Positions 19,610-29,220 of a DNA stretch of 64,000 nt are shown here, piece after piece (within the stretch, counting starts at the first letter, position 1; each line of letters opens with the position of its first letter). The stretch spans positions 372,001-436,000 of the forward strand of contig CAIOAN010000008.1 of assembly GCA_903855995.1 (NCBI GenBank), read 5' to 3'. The stretch is from an uncultured Opitutia bacterium. GTDB lineage: Bacteria; Verrucomicrobiota; Verrucomicrobiia; Opitutales; UBA953. The notes below the pieces were generated by a model. The model was not told the DNA's origin and did no database searches. It saw nothing but the letters and a program-made list of their open reading frames with translations. The translations under genes and the position numbers were made by a program.

Positions 19610-21679
19610 TCAGCGGACCTTGTCGAGGCTTTTGACCTTAGGCAGCGTGAAGTCGTGGCCGAGGAAAATCTTCGGGCGCACGACCTGACCCGGTGCGGAT
19701 TCATCCGTCGCGGACTCCATTCGCCAGGTCTTGGAATTAAGATTGTAGGTGGCTTCCTTGGCCGGGACACCTTCGTTGCCGGATTTGTCGAGAATGCGGG
19801 CATCCCCCAAGAGGCGGGCCGTGCCCTTTTCCGGGAGGACTTCCATGGTGCGACCTTTGGCGGACACTCCCCCCGCCACGACATGCACGTTGCCGCGACC
19901 AATCATCTGGCGGGCCACTTGGTGGCCGTTTTTCTCCGGCGAGGCCAAGCCCTCCAGCAAATCGCACATCGCATGGGTGTCCTCGGAAGCCATGGCAACC
20001 GCGCCTCGCAAGAAGAACTTCGTGAGAACCGGCGTAGTCAGGATTTCATCCGCATCCGCGATGAACTCGGCGCCCTTACCATTGGCGTAAGTCACAAAAA
20101 GTCGCGGACGGGAAAGCCCCGCGCCGCCGGAAAGCGTCAACAGTCGCGGGCGGCCGGCCAGTGCATCCTTGACCAAGATTTCCTCCACCTGGACCGCGGG
20201 GGTGAGATCGATACGTTCGGCGGCGCAGCGCAATCCTGGCTGAGCATAACGCACATGGTCCGTGAGGATGGCCTTACTGAGAACGAAATCTCGGCGGCCC
20301 TTGGTTCGGGGTAGCGAGAACGCCACCATCTGCCCGGAGTCGGTGACCACGTTGCCGGCGCTGTAATGGACGTTGCCCAGCAATTCAACCTGCAGAGCCC
20401 CGTCCTCGGTGACGATCAGAGCCTGATTGGCATCGGCTTGTCCAGGAGCCTCCCCCTCTTCACCGGCTGGCAGTCGAATGGCGGCGCGAATACCCGGCCC
20501 GGAGCGGACCTCAACCCGCTCCTTGGCGATGTCGCTGCGAATCGAAAAACCGACCGCTTCGACTCCGCGCGGATCGCGGATCTTCGGAGATTGCTCCAAT
20601 TCCAGGAGGCGTTTCGTGCGATCCCAGCGAGCCTTACCAGCCTCGAAGACTGTCCCCTCAAGTTCCCCTTTCACGCCACCATCCGCAACCAGCACACTTC
20701 CCGCCTCGCGGGATTCCGTGGCCAGCAGCGTGCGCGAAAGCAGATGCCCCTGCGCCGAGGCATAGGTGGCATTATCCTGCACCTCAACCTGGGAAGAACC
20801 TTTGGCATCGCGACGAATCGTAACCAAGTCGCCACCAACGTCGGCGTCCTCGGAAAGTTTGCGATGGATATGTAATTTGACCGGCTTGCCTTCGCCGGCG
20901 AAAAGCTGTGTCACGCCGAGCTTAGATTGGTGACGCAGGCGCTGAGATGTTCCCTTGACCTCGGGTTCGTCGATCTCGACATGGCCGATGACTTCCACCG
21001 CATCCTCCTTGAGATCAAACTTGGCGGTGTCGCCGCGCAAGGTCTGCTTCTCAAAAACCCTGACCACGCTGCCCGAAGCAAAGAGCGATTTGCACGCCGC
21101 ATCTCCCCCGGGGCCATCGTTCACCAAGCATTCAAGACGTTCACAAGTCGTCCGCTCCCCGGAACGCTCGGCGATGACGCCGCCCTGAAAAACCATGAGC
21201 GTGCCGCCCTCGACAGGGCTGGCATCCATGCGCGGGGCGCGCAGACGCAGACGCTTCGTGATCGGCTTGGCGAGATCGAGTTCAGCCGAGACATTCGCCA
21301 GCACCGCGAAGCTATCGCCTTTCGGCGTCGAGCGCCAGATCCAGCCATCGCCCGTGAGGTTGAAGGCTGGTGAATTTGCCTTCACCGCGGCCGCCCCCTG
21401 GCCAGAGCGCTTCGCGGGATTCATCGTTCCATAAGGGCTGGCGAAAGTCGCTTGCACCTTACCCTGCCGATACGACTGCACCTTGAGCTGATCCATATCC
21501 CAGACCCCTGCTTCAGCCGCGGGCTTCATATACTTGGCCGTGACCTCCCAGGCCTTCTCAGCTTTTTCATCTTCCGTGAAGCCAGCGAACGAGCCGCCCC
21601 CGACCTGTTGGAAGGTGATCTCTTTCTGCTGTGCGGCGGCTTCCACCGCCAACAGGACGCAGAGAAGGAAGGCTCGCAT
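19610..21679 (-). CDS. Large LptC/LptA (OstA)-like periplasmic protein
   Basis: Signal peptide, LptC-like N terminus ([14 protein letters not shown]...), repeated OstA-like beta segments ([46 protein letters not shown]); adjacent to lptB. Confidence 0.75.
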   Translation of the reverse strand: MRAFLLCVLLAVEAAAQQKEITFQQVGGGSFAGFTEDEKAEKAWEVTAKYMKPAAEAGVWDMDQLKVQSYRQGKVQATFASPYGTMNPAKRSGQGAAAVKANSPAFNLTGDGWIWRSTPKGDSFAVLANVSAELDLAKPITKRLRLRAPRMDASPVEGGTLMVFQGGVIAERSGERTTCERLECLVNDGPGGDAACKSLFASGSVVRVFEKQTLRGDTAKFDLKEDAVEVIGHVEIDEPEVKGTSQRLRHQSKLGVTQLFAGEGKPVKLHIHRKLSEDADVGGDLVTIRRDAKGSSQVEVQDNATYASAQGHLLSRTLLATESREAGSVLVADGGVKGELEGTVFEAGKARWDRTKRLLELEQSPKIRDPRGVEAVGFSIRSDIAKERVEVRSGPGIRAAIRLPAGEEGEAPGQADANQALIVTEDGALQVELLGNVHYSAGNVVTDSGQMVAFSLPRTKGRRDFVLSKAILTDHVRYAQPGLRCAAERIDLTPAVQVEEILVKDALAGRPRLLTLSGGAGLSRPRLFVTYANGKGAEFIADADEILTTPVLTKFFLRGAVAMASEDTHAMCDLLEGLASPEKNGHQVARQMIGRGNVHVVAGGVSAKGRTMEVLPEKGTARLLGDARILDKSGNEGVPAKEATYNLNSKTWRMESATDESAPGQVVRPKIFLGHDFTLPKVKSLDKVR

Positions 21680-21718
21680 AAGCCTATGACACCCCAGCGA
21701 CGCCGCCTAATCAAGCGA

Positions 21719-22711
21719 TTACGCTTTGATGACGCGGGGGAAAGGACGGTTTGACACAAAAGCAGGCATCTCGGCCGAGGCAATGACTTCACCCGCCGTC
21801 AGCGGATGGCCCGCCAAGAATTCGCCGGCGGGCAGCATCTTCCCTCCGGGGCGTTGCAAGACCTTCACCACAAGGGAGCCCGAGCCACAGGCGATGCGAA
21901 CTCCCTGACGATCAGCGGAGACAACCTGCCCGACCAGGGCGCCCGCCAAGCCGACGTCGACCACCGCCGCACCGACCTTGATGATCGTATCCGCATGCAT
22001 GAAGGTACTGCCTGGCCAGCCCTCAAGCGCGAGAATCCGTCCTTCCAGCAGGCGGGCTGACTGACGAAAATCCAAAGCTGCATCGGCCCGGGCAAGGCGG
22101 CGGGCATAACTAACCTTCGTCTCATCCTGCGGTGTCGGCACCGAAGTGCCGTCCAGAACCGCTGGCAGCGCACGCGCGGCAAGTTCGCCGGCGAGCACAC
22201 CCAAGCGCGCGCGTAAAGCCACCCGCCCTTCGCCGGCATGCATCGCAAGGGAGATCGAAGCGTGGATGGGGCCGGCATCGAGCTTGCGGACCACCTGTTG
22301 CATAGAAACACCCGTCTCGGACATGCCCAGCGCCAGCGCACCTTCCACGGGCGTCGCGCCACGAAGCAACGGGAGCAGAGAACCATGAAAATTGACGAAG
22401 CCCAAGCGCGGCGCCGCCAAGAAATCTTCCTTCAACAATTGACCGTAAGCCATCACCACGCCGAGATCCGCACGCAACAGACGAAGCTCTTCGGCATGCG
22501 TAGCCTCCAACTTCTCCGGCTGAAGCAGCAGCAAGCCCTGGGCGCGCGCCCAAGCGGCGACAGGATTGGGCTGAACCTCCTGACCGCGGCCAGCTGGCCG
22601 ATCAGGCTGCGAATAGACTGCGACTACTTCGACCTCCGGCAAAGTTCGCACGGCGGCAAAAGCCGCCAGGGCGATCTCATCCGAGCCAAGCAGGACCAGT
22701 CTCCGTGGCAT
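21719..22711 (-). CDS. fmt: Methionyl-tRNA formyltransferase
   Basis: AVYSQPDRPAGRGQEVQPNPV, NFHGSLLPLLRGATPVEGALALG, ETGVSMQQVVRKLDAGPI. Confidence 0.94.
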   Translation of the reverse strand: MPRRLVLLGSDEIALAAFAAVRTLPEVEVVAVYSQPDRPAGRGQEVQPNPVAAWARAQGLLLLQPEKLEATHAEELRLLRADLGVVMAYGQLLKEDFLAAPRLGFVNFHGSLLPLLRGATPVEGALALGMSETGVSMQQVVRKLDAGPIHASISLAMHAGEGRVALRARLGVLAGELAARALPAVLDGTSVPTPQDETKVSYARRLARADAALDFRQSARLLEGRILALEGWPGSTFMHADTIIKVGAAVVDVGLAGALVGQVVSADRQGVRIACGSGSLVVKVLQRPGGKMLPAGEFLAGHPLTAGEVIASAEMPAFVSNRPFPRVIKA

Positions 22712-22714
22712 GCG

Positions 22715-24361
22715 TCACTTGCGGGCCTGGCGCGCAGCTCGGCCTTTCAGCGAGCGCGGCTTATCCCAGCGGGTGTAGGATTTCTTGCGAACGACGCCGG
22801 TCTTGGAGCGTGCGGTTTTAGATTTGCCGAGACGCGGACCCGACGGACCCAGCGCCTTCTTCGGCTGGCCGGTCACGGACTTCGGCCCTACTTTGGTCGC
22901 CGGCTTATGGGCCACGACTGCTTCTTCGGAAATCGCCGCCGCGGGAGTGCCACCCGGACGACGCGGACCTTGCTTGGGCTTGCCGACGACATCTAGAAAG
23001 AGAGGCACGCCTGCCAAATCGAAATTCTCGTGCACGCCTTTTACCAAGAAACGCTGGTAGGCATCCTCCAGTCGCTCTTCGGAGTTACAGAAAAGCCGGA
23101 AACGGATCGGACGCTTGGAGACCTGCGTTACGTAGTAACACTTGAAACGCTTGCCAGAAACCATGCGGGGCGGGCGTTTGGTCATGAGGTCCTGAATGAC
23201 GCGATTGATACGGCCCGTAGAAATCGCCGTGCCGGCACGGACGAAGACACCTTCGGCCGCGTCGAGCATATCCTCGACCCGCAACGCGGTCTGAGCGGAA
23301 ACGAATAGCAGGGGCGGATCCGGAAGGAAGAATAGCTCACGGCGGACCGCATTACGGAACTTGGCGCGAAATTCTTCCTCGTCCTCAAAGCCGTCGATAT
23401 TCTTGTCTCGGAAAGCCTTCTTGGCCAGATCCCACTTATTGACGACCACGACCAAGCCGCAGCCAAGGAGCGCGAGCTCGCCGGCCAACTGCTTGTCGAT
23501 GCGGGTCACGCCCTGCCCTGCGTCGAGGACGAGGAACACCACATCGGTCTCGGCCAGGATTTCGTCGGCGCGGATCTGGGAAAAGAAATCCAGCGTATCG
23601 CGCTTGTTAGCGGTGCGGCGACCGGCCGTGTCCACCAACGTGAACTTGGCCTTCGAGCCGTCGGCCTTCGTGCGCGAGAGACCGGCGCGGACCGGATCGC
23701 GGGTCGTGCCCGCAATTTCGCTGACGATAAGACGTGAATTACCCAGCAGACGATTGCCCAAAGAACTCTTCCCGACATTCGGACGCCCAGCGAGGGCTAG
23801 GCGAATCGGACGCGGGCCCTCTTCGCGAGGGGTCTCGGGTTCCGGGCCGAGGAGCTTGATGATCAGCGCCATCAATTGGGCGATGCCTCGGCCATGTTCG
23901 GCGGAAATCAGCAGCGGCTCACCGAAGCCCAAGTCAAAGAATTCAGAATACAACCCGTCGCGCTCTTCGGTGTCGGCCTTATTGGCCACGACGAGCACGC
24001 GTTTGCCAGCCTGGCGAAGCTTGGCGGCGACTTCCAAGTCGAGCGGCGTGCAACCCTCGGTCGCATCGACGATCAGCAAGACGAGCGCAGCGGCAGCGAG
24101 GGCGAAATCCACCTGTTCTTCGACCGCATCAGCGACGACCTTCGGAGTCAGCTCGGCACGGTAGAGACCAATACCTCCGGTGTCCATGAGCGTGTAGCGG
24201 CCCTCGAACACATCGGCGGTGATCAGGTCGCGCGTGACCCCGGGTTGGTCATGCACAATCGAGATGCGCCGGCCGATGAGCCGGTTGAACAAGCGGCTCT
24301 TGCCGACGTTAGGACGGCCCACGATGGCTACCGCGCGGGAAATTTCAGTGTTCCGTTCCAT
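22715..24361 (-). CDS. der: Ribosome-associated GTPase Der (EngA) with basic C-terminal tail
   Basis: Two G domains (GRPNVGKSRLFNRL, GRPNVGKSSLGNRLLG), C-terminal KH-like domain, then a Lys/Arg/Pro-rich tail. Confidence 0.96.
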   Translation of the reverse strand: MERNTEISRAVAIVGRPNVGKSRLFNRLIGRRISIVHDQPGVTRDLITADVFEGRYTLMDTGGIGLYRAELTPKVVADAVEEQVDFALAAAALVLLIVDATEGCTPLDLEVAAKLRQAGKRVLVVANKADTEERDGLYSEFFDLGFGEPLLISAEHGRGIAQLMALIIKLLGPEPETPREEGPRPIRLALAGRPNVGKSSLGNRLLGNSRLIVSEIAGTTRDPVRAGLSRTKADGSKAKFTLVDTAGRRTANKRDTLDFFSQIRADEILAETDVVFLVLDAGQGVTRIDKQLAGELALLGCGLVVVVNKWDLAKKAFRDKNIDGFEDEEEFRAKFRNAVRRELFFLPDPPLLFVSAQTALRVEDMLDAAEGVFVRAGTAISTGRINRVIQDLMTKRPPRMVSGKRFKCYYVTQVSKRPIRFRLFCNSEERLEDAYQRFLVKGVHENFDLAGVPLFLDVVGKPKQGPRRPGGTPAAAISEEAVVAHKPATKVGPKSVTGQPKKALGPSGPRLGKSKTARSKTGVVRKKSYTRWDKPRSLKGRAARQARK

Positions 24362-24408
24362 AAAAATGAAGAGTCGGGCCTACCTGCCCCGCAAGCAAGC
24401 AAGGATGC

Positions 24409-25584
24409 TCAACCTTTGCGAATCGTGTCCAAGAAGCGAGCGATACGCTCCCCAGCCTCGTGGATTTTCTCGTAACTCGTCGAGAAGGAAGCACGGCAGA
24501 AGCCGGCGCCGGCGGCGCCGAACGCAGTACCCGGCACCATGGCCACCTTTTGCTGCTCGAGCAGCTTCTGGGCAAAGGTCATGGAATCCATCCCGGTCGA
24601 CGTGATGTCCGGGAAGGCGTAGAAGGCTCCTCGCGGGAGGTGGCAAGACAGGCCTAGCTCGTTGAAACGGCGGACGATGAAATCCCGGCGCTCGCGATAT
24701 TTGTCGCGCATGTGACGCATGGAATCCCAGCCGTTGCGAAGGGCCTCGACGGCGGCTTCCTGACTCATAATTGGGGCGCACATGATGCCATACTGGTGCA
24801 CCTTGAGCATGCCGTCGATGACGGCGGCGGGACCACAGGCGTAGCCGATACGAAAACCGGTCATCGCGAAGGCCTTGGAAAAGCCGTGCAGGAAGACCGT
24901 GCGCTCGCGCATGCCGGGCAGAGAGGCGATTGAAACGTGGTCACCCTCGAAGGTAAGTTCGGAATAAATCTCGTCGGAGGCGACGAGCAGGTCCTTCTCG
25001 ATCGCAAACTTGGCGATGGCCTCAAGTTTAGCGCGGTCGGCCGTGCCGCCGGTCGGATTGGTCGGAAAGTTAAGAACCAGCAATTTGCAGCCCGGTTGCC
25101 AGGCAGCCCGCAATGCGGCCGGATCCAGCGCGAACTGGTCGGCGGAGACGGTGCGAATCGGAATGGCCTCGGCATGGCAGAGGGCGACGCTCGGCGCGTA
25201 GCTCACATAGCAGGGTTCGTGGTAGAGAACCTTGTCACCGGGATTAAGGGTGGCTCGCAACAGGATGTCCAAGGCCTCGGAGACGCCGATGGTAGCCAGG
25301 ATTTCCGTCTCGGGATCATACTCCGGTCCGTAGTGCTTGGCGACGTAGCGGGAGACCTCTTCGCGAAACTGCTGGGTGCCGCGGTTATCGGTGTAGGAGG
25401 TGCGCCCTTTCTCGAGCGAGGAGATCGCCGCCTCACGGATGTGATAAGGCGTGACAAAATCGGGCTCACCGATGCCAAGCGACACCGCGTCCTTCATCTT
25501 CGACACGATGGCGAAGAAGTCACGGATGCCCGATTTAGGCAATGACGCGACATGTCGCGCGACGAAGCGGCTGGAAGAATCCAT
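24409..25584 (-). CDS. PLP-dependent class I/II aminotransferase (aspartate/aromatic aminotransferase-like)
   Basis: SLGIGEPDFVTPYHIREAA, NFPTNPTGG, SDEIYSELTFEG, FSKAFAMTGFRIGY. Confidence 0.93.
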   Translation of the reverse strand: MDSSSRFVARHVASLPKSGIRDFFAIVSKMKDAVSLGIGEPDFVTPYHIREAAISSLEKGRTSYTDNRGTQQFREEVSRYVAKHYGPEYDPETEILATIGVSEALDILLRATLNPGDKVLYHEPCYVSYAPSVALCHAEAIPIRTVSADQFALDPAALRAAWQPGCKLLVLNFPTNPTGGTADRAKLEAIAKFAIEKDLLVASDEIYSELTFEGDHVSIASLPGMRERTVFLHGFSKAFAMTGFRIGYACGPAAVIDGMLKVHQYGIMCAPIMSQEAAVEALRNGWDSMRHMRDKYRERRDFIVRRFNELGLSCHLPRGAFYAFPDITSTGMDSMTFAQKLLEQQKVAMVPGTAFGAAGAGFCRASFSTSYEKIHEAGERIARFLDTIRKG

Positions 25585-25597
25585 GGTTAGGCTGGGG

Positions 25598-26080
25598 TCA
25601 GGGGCTGACCGAAGGCTGGTCGCGCCGGGACGCTTCGGAATTCACCACGAAACCATCCTTCTTATAAGCACGAAGGAAGAAGTGGGTCGAAGTACCCTGG
25701 ACGCCGTCGATACGGGCCAGACGCTCGTGCACGAAGCCCGCGACCTTATAGAGATTGTCCGCCGTGACCACGACGAGAAGGTCATAGCCGCCGGACATCA
25801 GGTAGCAACTTTCGACCTGTTCGAAACTGGAGATGCGTTCCGCGATGCCGTCGAAACCGCCAACCCCTTCAGTGCGGATTTTGATTTCAATGACCGCGCG
25901 CACGCGATGTTCCGACTCAAACGCTGGATTGAGCACGGGGCGCATCCCGAGGAGCACGCCTTGCTGGCGGAGCGAAGTGAGCTCACGATCGACGGCCTCG
26001 GCGCCGAGTCCGAGAATCTTACCAATCTGGGCGGTGTCGAGGGCCTCGCCGTCGAGGATGAGCTTGAGTACGGAGTTCAT
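25598..26080 (-). CDS. Lrp/AsnC-family transcriptional regulator
   Basis: N-terminal HTH and C-terminal RAM/Lrp ligand domain (VESCYLMSGGYDLLVVVTADNLYKVAGFVHERLARIDGVQGTSTHFFL). Confidence 0.88.
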   Translation of the reverse strand: MNSVLKLILDGEALDTAQIGKILGLGAEAVDRELTSLRQQGVLLGMRPVLNPAFESEHRVRAVIEIKIRTEGVGGFDGIAERISSFEQVESCYLMSGGYDLLVVVTADNLYKVAGFVHERLARIDGVQGTSTHFFLRAYKKDGFVVNSEASRRDQPSVSP

Positions 26081-26089
26081 GGCGAAAAA

Positions 26090-27160
26090 TCAGGCTTTCT
26101 TGATGGCGCGACGCTGGCGAACGGCGGCGGCGAGTTCAGCAAGGACCGGCACCGTCTGTTCGAAGGAAATACAGGCATCGGTGATGCTGCAGCCGTAGGT
26201 CGAGGCATCCTTGCCCTTCCAATCCTGACGTCCTTCAACGAGATGACTCTCAATCATCACGCCGGCGATGATTTCGGAACCTTGGGCCACCTGGGCGGCG
26301 ATATCGGAGGCCACCAACGGCTGGCGGCGATGATCTTTTGAGCTATTGCCGTGGGAACAATCGATGACGAGGCGGGAGGTCAGCCCCGCCTTCAGGATGC
26401 GAGCAGCGGCGTCGGTGACGAATTCCGACCCGTAATTCGGGCCAGTCCGGGAACCCCCGCGCAGGATGATATGCGCATCAGGATTACCCGAGGTCTGGAA
26501 AATCGCGACCACGCCGTCTTTCGTGACGGAAGGGAACCAATGCGACGAGCGAGCGGAAAGGCAGGCATCTACGGCGACTTGAATCGAACCATCGGTGCCG
26601 TTCTTGAACCCGACCGGCATGGAGAGGCCCGAAGCCAGTTCGCGGTGAATCTGGCTCTCGGTCGTGCGGGCGCCGATGGCGCCATAGGAGACAAGGTCGG
26701 CCACATACTGCGGCGTGATCGGGTCGAGAAACTCCGTCGCCGAAGGCAGTCCCATCTCTGCAATATCCGCCAGTAAGCGGCGGGCGAGGCGCAGGCCGTC
26801 GTTAATCCGAAATGAGCCATCGACGAGCGGGTCGTTGATCAGGCCCTTCCAACCGACCGTCGTGCGGGGCTTCTCGAAATAAACACGCATCACCACCACG
26901 AGGTCAGCCGCATGCTTTTGAGCCTCCTTCTGCAGGAGAGCCGCATACTCGAGGGCGGCCTTGGTATCATGCACCGAACAAGGGCCGACAATGACCAGCA
27001 GGCGGTCGTCCTGGCCAGAAATGACCCGAGCGGCGTCCTTGCGGGCGGACGTGACGACCTCGGTGGCCTTCTCCGAGGGGCGGAGGTCAGAAAGCACGAG
27101 GGCAGGAGTCAGCAAGGGGTGCTGGCTGCGGATGCGAAGATCGTCCGTGTTGTGGTACAT
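26090..27160 (-). CDS. 3-deoxy-7-phosphoheptulonate (DAHP) synthase, class I
   Basis: VIVGPCSVHD, YFEKPRTTVGWKGLINDP, GARTTESQIHRELASGLSMPVGFKNGTDG, IDCSHGNSSKDH; start reset to 27160. Confidence 0.96.
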   Translation of the reverse strand: MYHNTDDLRIRSQHPLLTPALVLSDLRPSEKATEVVTSARKDAARVISGQDDRLLVIVGPCSVHDTKAALEYAALLQKEAQKHAADLVVVMRVYFEKPRTTVGWKGLINDPLVDGSFRINDGLRLARRLLADIAEMGLPSATEFLDPITPQYVADLVSYGAIGARTTESQIHRELASGLSMPVGFKNGTDGSIQVAVDACLSARSSHWFPSVTKDGVVAIFQTSGNPDAHIILRGGSRTGPNYGSEFVTDAAARILKAGLTSRLVIDCSHGNSSKDHRRQPLVASDIAAQVAQGSEIIAGVMIESHLVEGRQDWKGKDASTYGCSITDACISFEQTVPVLAELAAAVRQRRAIKKA

Positions 27161-27282
27161 CTGTAGAAAGGCCTTTCCCAAAGGGAAAAGGGGGTAAATG
27201 AAGGGGTCCGGAGGCCCCGTGTCAATGACGCGTCCCGTATTGACGCGGGGGGCGTCCAGTATCAAAACTGTCTCAAATCGGC

Positions 27283-27756
27283 ATGCCCAAGTCCCCCGCC
27301 AGCGAATCCCCGGAGCAATCCGGAGCCTTCCGAGCGTTCATCGCCCAGAAAGGCCTGCGCGCCACGCGCCAGCGAATGGCGGTCTTCGAGGCCGCCCGGG
27401 GCATCTTAGGCCACTATACCGCCGAAGACTTGCTGAAAAAGGCACGCTCCTTGGATCGGAGTGTTTCGCGTGCCACGATTTATCGGGCCATCCCCCTGCT
27501 CATCGGTAGCAGCGTGATTCGGGAAATCGATGTGGGGCGCGACCATAAGTACTACCTGGCGGAAGTGGGGAGCGCCACCTTCCGCGCCCAGCTGATCTGC
27601 GAAAGCTGCGAAACCATTGTTGAAGTCGAGGCGCCGTTCATGGAATGGTACGGTAAAGCCGTCGCCGCCAAGCACGGCATGCGACCCATCTCCCAGAAAC
27701 TCCAGGTCACCGCGCTCTGCGAACGCTGCCAGAAACGTAAGCCCCCCCGCCCATGA
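27283..27756 (+). CDS. Fur-family transcriptional regulator
   Basis: GLRATRQRMAVFEAARG, YTAEDLLKKA, SRATIYRAIPLL, CESC and CERC zinc-binding pairs. Confidence 0.93.
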   Translation: MPKSPASESPEQSGAFRAFIAQKGLRATRQRMAVFEAARGILGHYTAEDLLKKARSLDRSVSRATIYRAIPLLIGSSVIREIDVGRDHKYYLAEVGSATFRAQLICESCETIVEVEAPFMEWYGKAVAAKHGMRPISQKLQVTALCERCQKRKPPRP

Positions 27757-28730
27757 TCACCTATCCCACCGCCGCCGTCTTCCCTCCCCTGCCTGCCGGC
27801 GGCACGCCACTCTCGGACCTGCAGAAGGAAGTCATCGCCCTCAAGCAGGCCAGGGATGCCATCATCCTCGCGCATAACTATCAGTGCGAAGACATCCAGG
27901 GCGTCGCCGACTTCGTGGGCGACTCGCTCGGTCTCGCCTACAAAGCCGCCGCCGCGCAGCAATCAACCATCGTCTTCTGCGGAGTGCATTTCATGGCGGA
28001 AACGGCCAAAATCGTGAACCCCTCCCGCCGTGTGCTGCTGCCTGATCTAGCTGCTGGCTGCTCGCTCGCCGACTCCTGCCCGGCTGAAAAACTCGCCGCG
28101 GCCAAGGCGGCCGACCCCGCGCTCTACGTCGTGGCCTACATCAACTGCAGCGCTGCCGTGAAAGCGATCAGCGACGTCATCGTCACCAGCGGCAACGCTT
28201 CGAAGATCGTCAGCCGCGTCCCGGCGGATCGTCCGATTCTTTTCGTGCCTGACCAGAACCTCGGTCGCTGGGTTTCCGGAAAAACCGGACGCGCCATGCA
28301 ACTCTGGCCCGGCAACTGTTACGCCCACGTTCAGTTCACGCCCGGTGCGCTGCTCCGTGCCAAAGCCGCGCACCCAGGGGCACCCGTGGTCGCACACCCG
28401 GAATGCACCGAAGCTGTCCGCGAGATGGCCGATATGGTCTGCTCGACCGAACTCATGGTGGATTGGTGCAAACGCCAGAGCGCCGATACTATTATCATAA
28501 CGACGGAGTCTGGAATGATTCATCGCCTCCGCCGCGAGGTGCCCGGCAAGACTTTTGTCGCCGCACCGACGGATCGCTGCTCCTGCAATGACTGCCGTTT
28601 CATGAAGATGAACACGTTGCAGAAGTTACGAGATTGCCTGCGCGACGGCACTCCGGAGATCACTTTGACTGAGGAGATTCGCTCAGCCGCCGAGGTTCCG
28701 CTGCGCCGAATGCTCGAATGGAGCCTATAA
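27753..28730 (+). CDS. nadA: Quinolinate synthase A
   Basis: ILAHNYQCEDIQGVADFVGDSLGLAYKAA, DLAAGCSLADSC, HPECTEAV, CSCNDCRFMKMNTLQKL (Fe-S cysteines). Confidence 0.97.
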   Translation: MITYPTAAVFPPLPAGGTPLSDLQKEVIALKQARDAIILAHNYQCEDIQGVADFVGDSLGLAYKAAAAQQSTIVFCGVHFMAETAKIVNPSRRVLLPDLAAGCSLADSCPAEKLAAAKAADPALYVVAYINCSAAVKAISDVIVTSGNASKIVSRVPADRPILFVPDQNLGRWVSGKTGRAMQLWPGNCYAHVQFTPGALLRAKAAHPGAPVVAHPECTEAVREMADMVCSTELMVDWCKRQSADTIIITTESGMIHRLRREVPGKTFVAAPTDRCSCNDCRFMKMNTLQKLRDCLRDGTPEITLTEEIRSAAEVPLRRMLEWSL

Positions 28731-28882
28731 ACCGGGGCAAAACCCTATAGGTGCGTGAGAAGTGGCACTCGCATTTAATCATCTGACCAAGTTTGACATT
28801 CGTAAAATATTATAAACCTTGAGGTCTCATTCGTAGTTTTAAAAAAAGTATCCCCATCAATCGCGAACCAAACTTTGATCTC

Positions 28883-29218
28883 ATGAAAATAGACCTGAAT
28901 CCTACCAACTTCACCACCAAGGACGCTTACGTCCGCGCGGCTCTCTCCAAGGCCCGCGACCTCGCGGTCCAGACCTGGGAAGACGAACACAGCGAACGCC
29001 AGAGCCTGATCGAGCGCGAAGTCGCCAGCCTATCGAAACAGGAACTCTCCCGCCGACTCATCAAATTGCTCTCCCGCCCGAACCGTGCCCGCGCCCAGAT
29101 TTCCGACAGTATGCGCAGCAAGGCCCAGAACATGCGCAAGAAAGGTGCCCCGGTCCGCGAGATCGCCGCTGAGCTCGGTATTTCGATTCCATCGGTCTAC
29201 AACATCACCAAGGACTAA
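28883..29218 (+). CDS. Small protein with C-terminal helix-turn-helix (111 aa)
   Basis: MRKKGAPVREIAAELGISIPSVYNITKD resembles a resolvase/Hin-type HTH; upstream AT-rich intergenic region. Confidence 0.7.
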   Translation: MKIDLNPTNFTTKDAYVRAALSKARDLAVQTWEDEHSERQSLIEREVASLSKQELSRRLIKLLSRPNRARAQISDSMRSKAQNMRKKGAPVREIAAELGISIPSVYNITKD

Positions 29219-29220
29219 CC

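Noticed and set aside
28783-28820. TTGACA followed by TATTAT as a sigma-70 promoter
   Set aside because: The hexamers are too close (about 9 nt) for a normal 17-nt spacer; kept only as an AT-rich region.
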